From contig NC_063259.1 in the NCBI RefSeq assembly GCF_019578655.1, positions 27,701,277 to 27,765,276 of the forward strand: a stretch of 64,000 bases of DNA, written 5' to 3'. Origin of the DNA: Ricinus communis (taxonomy: Eukaryota > Streptophyta > Magnoliopsida > Malpighiales > Euphorbiaceae). Within the stretch, counting starts at the first letter, position 1, and every line of letters starts with the position of its first letter. The notes under the pieces were generated by a model. The model was not told the DNA's origin. It saw only the letters and a list, made by a program, of their open reading frames with translations, and did no database searches. This document shows positions 24,692 through 35,760 of this stretch, piece by piece. The position numbers and the translations under genes are program-made.

Positions 24692-26074
24692 ATGATTCGT
24701 TTATTTTGTCAAATACTGTCACAAATAGTAAGACACAGAACTTCACCATTTACACTTAGCATTAGCAGTGCTTACTTCTATCCAACACCATCTAAATTCA
24801 TCATCAATCGCTTAAATTCTGGACCTTTGCAATCTCTTACACTTTCTTACCTCCAAAAATCACGTGGATTGTCTTTAGAATCAGCTGTTTCAGCTTCTAA
24901 AAAGCTAGAACTCGACTCCACAAAGAAGCCTGATTTAGTCTTGAATTTGCTTAGAAAATATGGTTTGACTCAGACCCACATCAAGTATTTAATCACTAAT
25001 CGTCCAATTTTACTTTTAGCTGATAAAGACAATACCCTTAAGTCTAATTTAGAGGTGTTCAAGTCTTTGGGGATTTCTGGCAATAGTCTTGCCAAAATGC
25101 TTAGCAAGGAACCAAGAGTACTTGATGTTGATGCGAAGACAGTGGTTGAATTCTTTAGAGAGAATGGTTTTAGTGATAAACAGATAACAATTTTGACTAT
25201 GAAGAGACCCATATTGTATTTATGCCGTGCACATAAAAATTTTAAGCCAAAGTTGGAATTTTTCAAGTCCTTGGGCTTTTCAGAGCTTGATATTGCACAA
25301 ATTTTGTCAGCAGAGCCTTATATTCTAGAGAGGAGTCTTGAAAACACTATTATGCCTTGTGTTCAAGTCCTCAGGCGTGTTGTTGGAGACGATTCAAATG
25401 TCCTAAAAGTAATAAAGGCGAGCTACCGGATTCTTGAGGTTAATGTGAAAAAGATGCTGGAGCCAAACATGTTATTGTTGGCCAACCATGGGGTGCCAGA
25501 GTCCTTGATATTGAAGGTATTCTTGTTTCAGCCAAAAATTTTGCTGCTAAAGACTGATCGACTGAGTGCGATTATTGGCGAAGTTAAGAAAATGGGTTTC
25601 AGTCCGACAACTTTATTATTTGTATTAGCTGTTCGTAGCATGTCAATGACAAATAAAGCACTCTGGGATCGAAAGTTGGAGGCATACAGAAGTTTTGGTT
25701 TGTCAAACGATGAGATTCATTTGGCATTTAAGCTGCAGCCTATGTGTATGCTCTCTTCAGAGAAGAAAATAAGAAAATTAATGGACTTCTTTGTGAACAA
25801 ATTAAATATTAGCCCTTCAGTGATTTCCAAGAATCCAAACCTTATGCTTCTTAGCCTAGAGAAGAGGATTTTACCTAGGTGTTCAGTTCTGAATATTTTG
25901 ATGTCCAAGGAATTGATAAATGAAGGATTTAAACTTATTTATATGCTTAGAATGACTGAGAAGATGTTTGGGAAGAATGTAGTGACCAAGTATCAGGATC
26001 TGGTTCCTGAAATTGTTGAGGCGCATCAAGGCAGGGTAGAATTTCAAGGCTTTTCAAGAGATTTGAAAATGTGA
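24692..26074 (+). CDS. mTERF family protein, organellar
   Basis: This is a single-exon gene of 460 aa. The N-terminus MIRLFCQILSQIVRHRTSPF is basic and hydroxylated without acidic residues, which fits a mitochondrial presequence. From about residue 70 the protein shows repeated mTERF helical modules of about 30-35 residues with leucine and proline signatures: LLRKYGLTQTHIKYLI, KSLGISGNSLAKML, FFRENGFSDKQITIL, FKSLGFSELDIAQIL, and YRSFGLSNDEIHLAF. Plant mTERFs are nucleic-acid-binding factors for organelle transcription or splicing. The largely intronless subgroup to which this belongs (At5g07900-like) is expanded in plants. Its organelle target is unknown. It is head-to-head with NOP56. Confidence 0.93.
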   Translation: MIRLFCQILSQIVRHRTSPFTLSISSAYFYPTPSKFIINRLNSGPLQSLTLSYLQKSRGLSLESAVSASKKLELDSTKKPDLVLNLLRKYGLTQTHIKYLITNRPILLLADKDNTLKSNLEVFKSLGISGNSLAKMLSKEPRVLDVDAKTVVEFFRENGFSDKQITILTMKRPILYLCRAHKNFKPKLEFFKSLGFSELDIAQILSAEPYILERSLENTIMPCVQVLRRVVGDDSNVLKVIKASYRILEVNVKKMLEPNMLLLANHGVPESLILKVFLFQPKILLLKTDRLSAIIGEVKKMGFSPTTLLFVLAVRSMSMTNKALWDRKLEAYRSFGLSNDEIHLAFKLQPMCMLSSEKKIRKLMDFFVNKLNISPSVISKNPNLMLLSLEKRILPRCSVLNILMSKELINEGFKLIYMLRMTEKMFGKNVVTKYQDLVPEIVEAHQGRVEFQGFSRDLKM

Positions 26075-29000
26075 TTGATCATTGATAGCAACAACTCACT
26101 AGGTGGTGTCAAATGATTCTTAGCTCATAATCCTTTCAGCACAATTTGGAGGACAAACTTATCTTTGTTTACCTTTCAGCAATAGATAGCTATTAGTAAC
26201 AGTAATAGCTTAAAAGCTGAGCTTATTTAATGGCTGTCTGGTGCATGACTATTTTTATTTTGAACAAGAAGCCTTCTAAGATTCAAGAATGTGAAGGATT
26301 GTGATACCACAAAATCATTAGGTGGTGTCAAATGAGTTTGAGCTCCTATCTTTGTCATGCACACATCAGTGGAATAAATTGAGCATGGGCATTATATACC
26401 TAATATTTTAGCTGAAAATGCCTGAGGTTATTAACGGTGACCTGGTGCATCAAGCTTCACACTTTTGAACCCCCCCATGAAGTGGTTTGCCTAATTTTCT
26501 TCAATATGCCAAGGCATTGGGTAGACTCAGATCTTCATATTAGGTTTAACTGACCAAAAGAGTGTCAATCATTGTTCGATAAGGTTGTGCCCAATCCATG
26601 CTTTTCCGTTGTCTTTTCTTTTAATATTTATCTCTAATAATCTCTTATTGAAGATAGATTATGTTCTGACTGTTTGATGGCATCTCTTTGCTTTCTTAGT
26701 ATGCTGATCTCTTGTTTGATTCTTTTAATTCAGAAGGAATTTTAAAGTGCTAAAGCAGTGTGTTACTATTGCTTGTCCAGTCATCCCTGCAGCTACGGAG
26801 GAATGTATTACTTTTGCTGATTCAATATCAATCTAATTTATTATCTATAAGAGCCTGATCGCTTGGATAAGCACTGGTTAAAGGGTGAGCTTGTTGTGAG
26901 TTTCACTTAGTGCCACTCCAGGCTAGTATGATACATAATTAGATGTGCAGCTTCAAGTGCTTTTTATGAGTCCTGATCTTCGGCATCAAATGCCTCAATC
27001 AGTGTGTAAGAAGTCTAAATGCTGTAGTAACAGTATACGTTGAATTAAATGGTTTGTCAACTCTCACCAAAGTCGTCTCAGTGCATTCTTCAGCTTTAAG
27101 AACATGGCGCAACTTATTGAATGACTAGAACAACTTTCATAAAGAATGTTAAGGGATCCCTCGGTCATCCTCTACACTGCAATAGAATCCTTGAGTTGCC
27201 ATTAACTTGTACATAGACAATTTAACTTATTATCTATGCGTGTGTTCTTTCTTCTTACCATAACCACTATGGTTTCTCACCTCCACAACTTGACTACTAC
27301 CAATTGCCATCGTTTTTTTCCTTGATTTTTGGTCCAAATTGAGGCATAGGCTCTAGATACATAAATTAATAGTTCCTGTCCCTTTGAGATATTTTCACAA
27401 TTTTAAGATATTGCTTGATCCTGCCATGCATTATGGTGGTTAATGTTCTGAATGCTGTGACTGACGCTATTTCATCTTGCGTATCAGCTCTTCCATTGTT
27501 CCTCAAATGCTTGGGTTGCATGAGCCAGGATGGACTCGATTCATGAGTACGCACCAGCACTCGCATCACAAAATTAGACGCACATTATAAAGCTCTTAAG
27601 TCGTCCCAGTGTAGGTGTAGGTGTAGGTGAATTCGGAAGCCTGTGGTCTTGATCAATCTTCTCATAGCCTTCTTGTTGAAACCAATAAGATAAGCTTAGC
27701 GTTACCCTGTTATTTGGAAGCAGTCTGCTAATCTGCAGTAGTCTATCGAAAATTAGGAATAAGTTGTAACATCATCCTTCGTCTTAACAGGAAATAGAAG
27801 ACCTAAATGGTTATGGCAGCAATAGAAGTTGTGGTTGCCCTGTTACTATCATTCTGTAATGGCATTACAAAGAGCTCTTGCTAAGACATTCCGGAAATGC
27901 TACATGATTGCTATTTTACCAAAATTTCGCACTTGTTTGTGGCTATCCTCGATTTTTGTACTCTTAAGAAAAGGAAAGTTATCAGAGTTTGATTCTTATA
28001 ACCTCCATTACTAAGAGCCATGCATGACTTTGGGTGCTACTTAGAGGTACTAAATTTGCAATGGCAAATCATTGCAATGAGTGGTGAAATTATGCAAATG
28101 GGTCCCGTCAAGCCATCATTTTCAAAACATATGATCTGAATAATTGATTTTCTATTGCTTATTTTATGTTAAAAATCAAAAGCAAGGGCAAGTGGTTTCC
28201 ACTGGTACAAGCATCATGTGGATGTAGATTCAATTGCATGAATTATTTGACAAAGACACGCCATGATAATAAGGCAAAAAGAAAAATGAATTTGGTAGGC
28301 CCTTTTATATAATACCAAAAGGAAAGTTCAAGGATGTACATATGTTCCTCTCTCTTATCTGGTGACCACATTGCCTTTCACTGAAGGCTTATAACTTCAT
28401 TCTTCACATATGCTCTTCATATTGTTAGCCTAACCTTCGTCGGTGGCCAAATTAACCCCAAAAAGATTAGGGCTACTCTGCAGGAGAGGAGAGGTGGGGT
28501 CTGCTATTGATAATCTATTAAATTATGGATGGATAAATCTTCCAGATGGCATGGCCTACTTAATTATTTCTTTAATGGATATGGAGCTTTCCTCTCTTTT
28601 TCTCATTCATAGTTGTCAACAATCTTTATATAAAGTGAGAATCTGTGTCTAAAGTATGCCATCATATTTATCTTATTAAATGTTTTATTATTAGCTAATA
28701 CAACTTACTGTATTATGAATTCATGAAAGTCAGGGTCAATAAATAAGGTTAGTCTTGAGTCAGTTATAGCACCTGCAAGGTTGAGGTACATTGCTATTAT
28801 GGAAGGTCCCATGTTGGGAAAAGATTAAATGCTCTCTCATAATGGTTTGAAAGGAAAAAAGAAAAAAGAAAAAACATAACCAAGTATTGACCAGAGAATA
28901 AAAGCTTTATCTATTTTGTTGAATGAAGCCCAGTTAAGTGTTTCTGCTTCCTTCTTGATTTGCTCTTATGGGTTGGATGTGATCAGTCCTTCTCAACCTA

Positions 29001-29805
29001 GAAGATACGGATTAAATACCAGTTCTTTAAATCTTTACATTCATAATTAAGTTTAGCTTGAGGTTAAGTACACATTTCAACTTGCAATACAAAATGAAAA
29101 AATACATAATCCAAAAACATAAAACTGCTATGAAACAAGTTCTCTTTTACTAAGTACTTAAAAATCTCACAAATTTGCACTAAAGAATTGCTTGAACAAA
29201 TGGGTATACTTAGACAGCCTGTCTATTTATGGGCAAGTAACAGAGACACGAGTTCCAAGGAAATGCTTTGTTTTTTTACTCTTCTGCCCTTCAAAGATGG
29301 CTAAATTGGCTACTCATGAAGTTTTTCTCAGTATTTATTTCCTCTGAAAAAAGTATAACGGTTGAATAAACAAGGAAATGTACTGATTTCTTTTAGTAAC
29401 TTTCTAGTTTAGCTCTCTGTCCGTTCTACTCTGTACTTTCACTGCTGTAGTAAAAGGTTTCAACTACCAAGCACCAACTGCATTATGGACAAAAACTCTT
29501 TCCATTAATGTTGGAGAAAGTCTACATCTTGAAGCAAGAATAGCATGTGGGAGCACTAGTTCCGTCTATTCCTGGTATCCCACCACCCTAAATTCTAAGA
29601 TATACAGCCAATAGCAGATTTCATTTAATGCTCATAATTCACTAATTGGTGTTTCCATTGAAGAAGAAAGAAGAAGACAACTTTACAGCACACTTCTCAA
29701 CGGATCATATGGCTCAAGCCCTTTGTATTTTCTTTGTTTCTGCTTTAGCCTTAACGGGTGGTTTTCAACTTGTTCAGTAGTTCAACACTGAGAATCTTCA
29801 TTCAG
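26075..29805. other. Long region without recognisable gene (3' of mTERF, 5' of LRR receptor gene)
   Basis: I examined about 3.7 kb on both strands. Open stretches are under 70 codons, lack similarity that I can recognise, and do not join through convincing splice sites. A 15-bp motif, GGTGGTGTCAAATGA, occurs twice (26102-26116 and 26321-26335) with similar flanks, so the mTERF 3' flank carries a small duplication. The last few hundred bases probably hold the promoter and first non-coding exon of the receptor gene. Confidence 0.5.
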
Positions 29806-29935
29806 GTATTTTTGTCCAGTCCTTTTTGAGTTTTAACTTCGTAGAAACTTATTTTGATCCTTAACAGGTTATTCTCTGCTTCAACTATTTAATTTATTAC
29901 AACTGATTCGCATTACTTTTATGCGTGGCTTTCAG
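29806..29935 (+). other. Probable 5' UTR intron of the LRR receptor gene
   Basis: TTCAG/GTATTT at 29801-29811 is a good donor, and TGGCTTTCAG ending at 29935 is a good acceptor, 51 nt before the ATG chosen at 29987. If it is spliced, the in-frame ATG at 29921 is removed. That supports the downstream start, which begins a proper signal peptide. Confidence 0.5.
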
Positions 29936-29986
29936 ATAAATAAAAGCGCTGTGACCACTTTTGTATGCAAAGGAGATAGTTTGTCC

Positions 29987-32900
29987 ATGGGTTACTGTAG
30001 CTGGTTGTTGCTGTTATGTCTTGTGTGGAGTTCTTTGATTCTGGGTACCCTTCAATTACAATCTTCACAAACACAAGTTCTTCTTCAACTAAGGAAGCAT
30101 TTAGAGTACCCGTATCAACTAGAGATTTGGAATGATCATACAATAGATTTTTGCTATTTATCTTCAACTACACAAGTGAATGTGACATGTCAGGACAATT
30201 TTGTAACTGAGTTGAGAATTTTAGGAGATAAGCCAACCCAGGTTAATAGCTTTGTTGGTTTTGCAATTCCTACCATAACTTTATCAGAAAATTTCTCTAT
30301 CGACTCCTTTGTTGTTACTCTTGCAAGGCTAAACAGCTTGAAAGTTCTCAGTCTTGTTTCTCTAGGAATATGGGGTCCACTTCCAGACAAAATTCATAGG
30401 CTGTCTTCGCTTGAGTACTTGGAATTGAGTTCAAATTATCTCTTTGGTTCTGTTCCTCCCAAGATTTCAACAATGGTGAAGCTTCAAACTCTTATCCTTG
30501 ATGACAATTTCTTTAATCATACAGTTCCCAATTGGTTTGATTCCTTGTCTAATCTTACAATTCTAAGATTGAGGAACAACAAGTTGAAAGGTCCATTTCC
30601 ATCTTCAATTCAGAAACTTGCTACTCTTACTGATGTTATTTTGTCTGGTAATGAGATATCTGGGAAGTTACCAAATCTTGAGGCCTTACATAACCTGCAT
30701 TTACTGGATTTGAGTGAGAACAACTTAGATTCTAATCTACCTTCAATGCCCAAAGGATTGGCGATGGCATTCCTTAGCAACAATTCCTTTTCAGGTGAGA
30801 TTCCACAACAATATAGCCAGCTAAGTGAGCTTCAACACCTTGATGTTTCATTCAATGTACTAAGTGGAAAACCTCCTGCTACACTTTTCTCATTGCCAAA
30901 CATCAGTTACTTGAATTTGGCATCAAATATGTTAAGTGGTTCTCTTCCAAACCATCTAAGCTGCGGCAGCAAACTTCAGTTTGTTGATATATCTAATAAT
31001 AGTTTTACCGGGGGACTGCCTTATTGTTTGAGTATTGAATCAGGGGATAGAGCAGTGAAGTTTGATGGAAATTGCTTATCCATTGAACTACATCATCAGC
31101 GTGCAGAATCATCTTGTGTTAACGTCCCAATGGCTGTAAAAAGGAAACAATCTGGAGGCAAAAATGTAGCACTATTAGTGGGTGTGATTACTGTTATACT
31201 TATCGTTGTAGTGCTTCTGGCTATTGGCTTTCTCATTGTGTGTAGAAGATACTGCCCACGAGGAGTCTCTGAGCAGCATTTGTTGCACAAAGCAGTGCAA
31301 GAAAACTCAGCAACCGGGTTCTCGTCTGAGATTCTCACCAATGCAAGTAGGTCAACTAACAAACTGCAGGCAGGCATTGCAGATGTCCTACATTAAATTT
31401 CACTCAGATACAATTTTGCCCGAGTTTTTGTGGCTTTACACTTTAGAATGTACATAACTCTTTTCTACTTTACCCTTCCAGGATGGATTTCTCAAGCAGC
31501 AAAATTAGGGACACAAGGTCTCCCAGTGTGTCGCCCATTTACTTTGGAAGAGTTAAAGGAAGCTACAAGAAACTTCGACAATGCTATCATTTTGGGTGAA
31601 GGTTTTTACGGAAAGGTTCTGTCTAAAACTTTCAAAAGTAAACTCACAAGTTTTCTCATGAAACATTTATTAAAAAGACAATGGTGATGCATCTAACTGT
31701 TATTCATCTGTTAAATTACTGTCATGGTCTGTTATTGTTTGCGTATCAAGGGAATTAGAAATGAAGAATAGATACATTTGCATTTAAAGGGTGCTAAAAA
31801 TGAAGAAAAGATACATTGGAAGGAGAAGGAAGCTAAAGAATACATGGCTAATTTTATGCTTTTTTTTTTCAGACACTGGCTACTTTTATGTTTTCTGAAT
31901 GGGCATGGGCTTCATTTTTCAATTTTGAAGTGTGTGTTATTAGTCCTGTTCAAAGCCATATTTGGAAGTGTAATTTGATAGTTCACAACATTTGCAATTT
32001 TTGGTTCACGCACCTTATTCTTATGTTGTTTCCAATTTATCAGTTTCCGATTATTGGTCTTAACATATGCAGCTGCAACATGAATGCTAGTAATGGTACT
32101 TGGTTGATGGCAATAAAGGGAAAATTCTTGTAGTCCATATGCATACATATAGGTAAAATAGATATCATGAATATTTGGATGTCCTTTTGCAATGACTGCA
32201 ATTTGAGCTTTTTGAACAAAAAACAAAAAGAGAAAATTATGGTGGCTTCTCTCCTTCTTCTATAATATTGTTTCTTTGACCCTTTTCTTTGTTTTCTCAG
32301 CTTTACAGAGGCAGACTACAAGATGGGACTCAAGTTGCTATAAGGTGTTTACCTTCAGCAAAAAAATATTCAATTAGAAATCTTAAACTCAGATTGGATT
32401 TGCTTGCAAAGCTCCGTCACCCGCATTTGGTTTGCCTGTTGGGGCACTGCATTGATGGTGGTGGACAAGATGATTACAGGGTGAACAAAGTCTTTCTTAT
32501 ATATGAATACATTTCAAATGGGAACCTTCGTGCTCACCTCTGTGGTAATTATGAAACATTTCCTGAGAATTTCTATTCAAGTGATCAAAGGTCTGTTACC
32601 TTGGGTCTTGTATATCACTGAAAAACATGATTACCAAACACATCATTCAAACTTAGAGTAGGCTTACCTTCCTTGTTGACTCCCTTTGCACATTTACACA
32701 GAACATCCACCAAAACTGCTTCTGATGTCTCCTAAAGCGAATTCCATCTCCTGTTCTTCAACCAGATTCTTATGTTTTCAGATTGGCACTTTATGTTCCT
32801 GAATATAATGAGGGGAACGGGTGAATGGATATCCAAATTCTTGCACATGTATGAACATTCATTATTCTGTACAGATGGTCATCCATAAATCAATTTCTCA

Positions 32901-34224
32901 TGAAAAACTAGATATTAGTTAATGCTGTAAAAAATGAATCAGCAGCTAATGGAACCTCATCACTTGAATTTAAATGGTGAGAAAATGTTTTCATGATGGT
33001 CATCAAGCTTCAGTGAAGTATACATAATGATGAATTAGCGAATATTAATTCAATTTTTTCTAACAATATTGGTGAATTAAGCCATCAGTTGGAAGTTTCT
33101 CCTCTAGCTAAAATTTAGTGTGAAATGGTGAATTAATTCTAAGAATATTGTATGTGCAGAGGACAGTCCAGGCAAGGTTCTAAATTGGTCAGAGAGATTG
33201 ACGGTACTAATTGGTGTTGCAAAGGCAGTGCACTTTCTGCATACAGGAGTTATTCCGGGTTTCTTCAACAATCAATTGAAGACAAATAATATCCTTCTCA
33301 GTGAGCATGGGGTTGCAAAGTTGAGTGACTATGGTCTGTCCATTGTCTCTGATGAGTTAGGGAGCTCCAGGGTAAGGGTCCTTATCTTATAGATCAAATT
33401 GTTAAGCCTTGCAATGAGGCCTGTTCCCTAGAGGTTCATGACATGGGTTATTTGTTTGCAGGAATGTGGAGAAGGCCATAGAGCAAGGTAAGGATTATTT
33501 ATACATATGTTGCAATTTGATCCACCAACTTGATCATAAAAGAATTCATTAAGAATGACTGATGAGAGATTGGAAAAGATTAATTATCCAAATCAATGGA
33601 CAACAAGTTACATTTCTAATCTGTGCAGTTTAGAGTAACTAATCTATTTGCAATAGTACCTATATAATTGTGCTGTATATGAATAGAAAATGAACTAGAT
33701 TTGTTTATCCATGTTTCAGGCAAATGGTAAGATTAGATGATGATGTGTATAGTTTTGGCTACATACTGCTTGAATCACTTGTTGGCCGCTCAGTATCTGC
33801 CAGAAGAGACAAGCTTCTAATAGATGAATTGGTATGTGCTGAAACTCCAAGTCAGAGCATATTATATTTATTGCGTGTAGGAGAATTGCCAAAGCTTACT
33901 TCTCTCCATTCTTCTGATATGCTTTTGATTTGAGGTTGTTGATTTAAAAAAAATATATATATATACATATATATACAGAAATCTCAATGCTAAAAGAAAA
34001 ACTGCACTTTACAGGCCTCTTGTAACAGCCAGGACAGCCATAGAAGATTAATAAACCCAATAGTGCTTGCAACTTGCACGCAAGAATCTTTATCAATTGT
34101 TATCTCCATAACAAATAAATGTATTTCTACTGAATCATGGAGCCGGCCATCGTTGGAGGACATCCTCTGGAACTTGCAGTATGCAGCTCAAGTCCAAGCA
34201 ACAGCAGATGGTACAAAGGTTTGA
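29987..34224 (+). CDS. LRR receptor-like protein kinase, probably inactive (At3g03770 type)
   Basis: Seven exons: 29987-31346, 31482-31615, 32301-32544, 33160-33371, 33462-33487, 33720-33831 and 34015-34224. They total 2,298 nt and encode 765 aa. The signal peptide starts MGYCSWLLLLCLVWSSLIL. An LRR ectodomain follows with about ten plant-type repeats (LEYLELSSNYLFGSVP, LTILRLRNNKLKGPFP and others). The single transmembrane segment is VALLVGVITVILIVVVLLAIGFLIV. The cytoplasmic kinase fold begins at FTLEELKEATRNFDNA with a Gly-rich loop, GEGFYGKLY. Catalytic features are lost. The loop where HRD is expected reads VIPGFFNNQLKTNNILL, with no catalytic Asp, and DFG is replaced by SDYG. The closest family I recall is the 'probable inactive' At3g03770/At5g14210 group, so the protein likely signals as a pseudokinase co-receptor. 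The C-terminal stop (TGA 34222-34224) could be bypassed if AAG/GTTTGA served as a donor, but I consider that unlikely. Confidence 0.9.
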
Positions 34225-34717
34225 TAATTCATGATATTTGAAAAGTTAATGTGTAGACTAAATCAAATTCTTGCCATTCAGTCCTCAGGATCCTCAAAAG
34301 AGATTTCTGTCTTTTTCATTGAGGTTGTTGTGTAGGTGGCAAATGTCTTTAGCCATGCACCTCATTTTGCGCAGTTAGTGTTTTTGTATCTATTGTTATT
34401 TTTTTTCTGTTGGTTCTAGATTTTTAGCACTCTGTATTTATTTGAATTTGATAGTATAACTAACCAAAGATCAATCAGTGAGGAACAAGATGACCTTGTC
34501 GAGAATTGTTTTAGCCTTTAGGGCAAAGGGCACTGAAATGAAGTTTTGTCTTTGACATGTACAATCCAAAACAGTAGAAAATGCTGATTATCATAATCCC
34601 ATGCCAAAAATGGAATAGTCGAAGAAAAATAGAAACAACATTCTGTGGCTTATGCAGCCACATTCAGAAGAGAAAAAGTGAAACTGCAGAATTGAATTAG
34701 GAAGAGAGGGATTTACC
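34225..34717. other. 3' flank of the LRR receptor gene
   Basis: T-rich sequence, most likely 3' UTR and spacer. No gene is seen. Confidence 0.45.
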
Positions 34718-35023
34718 CTAATTTCAATCTTCTGCTGCAATTTTTATCCAATTTTTTCAAAATTGTATCAATTGCTTGAGTCTCATATAACGTGGCAGCC
34801 ATGTATAATTAAATTGAAAATTTATTAATTTGCCGGGGGGAGAAAATGGAAAAGGATATAGTCAAAACTCAGGGCAATGTCGTAGAATTCCTTCAATTTA
34901 ATCCTACATGGTTGCCGCTGTCAGATGAGACACAATCCTACATGGCTACCACGTCATGTAAACACAATCAATTGATCCAATTTCAAAATGTTGGATAAAT
35001 TTGCAACAAAAGGTTGGAATTAG
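34718..35023. mobile_element. Foldback / long-TIR MITE-like element
   Basis: The left arm (34718-34805, starting CTAATTTCAATCTTCTGCTG) is the imperfect reverse complement of the right arm (34939-35023, ending CAAAAGGTTGGAATTAG). They align over about 85 bp with roughly 75-80 percent identity, including the inner ACGTGGCAGCCATGTA / TACATGGCTACCACGT pair. The spacer is about 133 bp and carries an extra direct copy of the TCCTACATGG motif. Long arms of this kind suggest a Mutator-like or foldback MITE. I could not define a target duplication. Confidence 0.7.
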
Positions 35024-35760
35024 AGTAGAGCTGACAAAATTAAAAAGGTTTAGGTTTGATCAGAATTGATAGAAAACAAACAGATGTATACCTTGATGTA
35101 GAAGAAGATGATCAAAGGTAATTCCAATGATGTGCAGATGATCGAAACTTTCTGTCTCTTCCCCCTTTAATAGACAAACTTGTGCAATTTCCTTATTAAG
35201 CGTTTTCTTTTTTGCATTACAGACGTTCGCCGTACCCCCATTTAGATTAACACCTTAATAATTAAGCATGATTAATTGTTAAGGAGGTTAAACTTTAACC
35301 TTAGTGTCCCATAAGTAACACCACCCTCCTTTAAGAAAATTAACTAAAGCAAATACACGCATGTGCGAACACTATGCTATTACTTGGAGAATATACAAAT
35401 ACAACCAATTCTTAAGTCAGTAACCTAAATTATGTAACTAGAACCATGCTCAAAAGCATAAAAGCTAAAACATTTCTACCAACATTTGGGGCTACAATTG
35501 ATTGATTACAACTGTGAAGCAAGTTAATTGGTACATATCATAAAGCTGGTTTTCTCAAGCTGATCCTGGGGAAGAGCTCATACGTGACAGGCTTTCTTCT
35601 TCAAAATTGCTTACAAGGTATTCAACAGAAAACAAGATGTAGGAATTCTACAGAAAGGTGCCTTTTATATGTTAAAATCACGGTTGACATTTTTCTCCTA
35701 ATACAGCTATTCACATTACTTGTATTTGCACTAAAGTCAATACCTAATCGTAAAAATGGA
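35024..35760. other. AT-rich spacer before the adenylate kinase 7-like gene
   Basis: The spacer contains the probable 3' UTR of the minus-strand gene that ends at 35761. Nothing else is recognised. Confidence 0.45.

Noticed and set aside
27366..27569. Minus-strand 67-codon frame in the gene-free region
   Set aside because: The composition is plausible, but there are no splice partners, no recognisable family and no second exon.
29921..29986. Upstream ATG as the start of the LRR receptor protein
   Set aside because: It gives a polar N-terminus before the signal peptide and falls within a probable 5' UTR intron; the ATG at 29987 begins a proper signal sequence.
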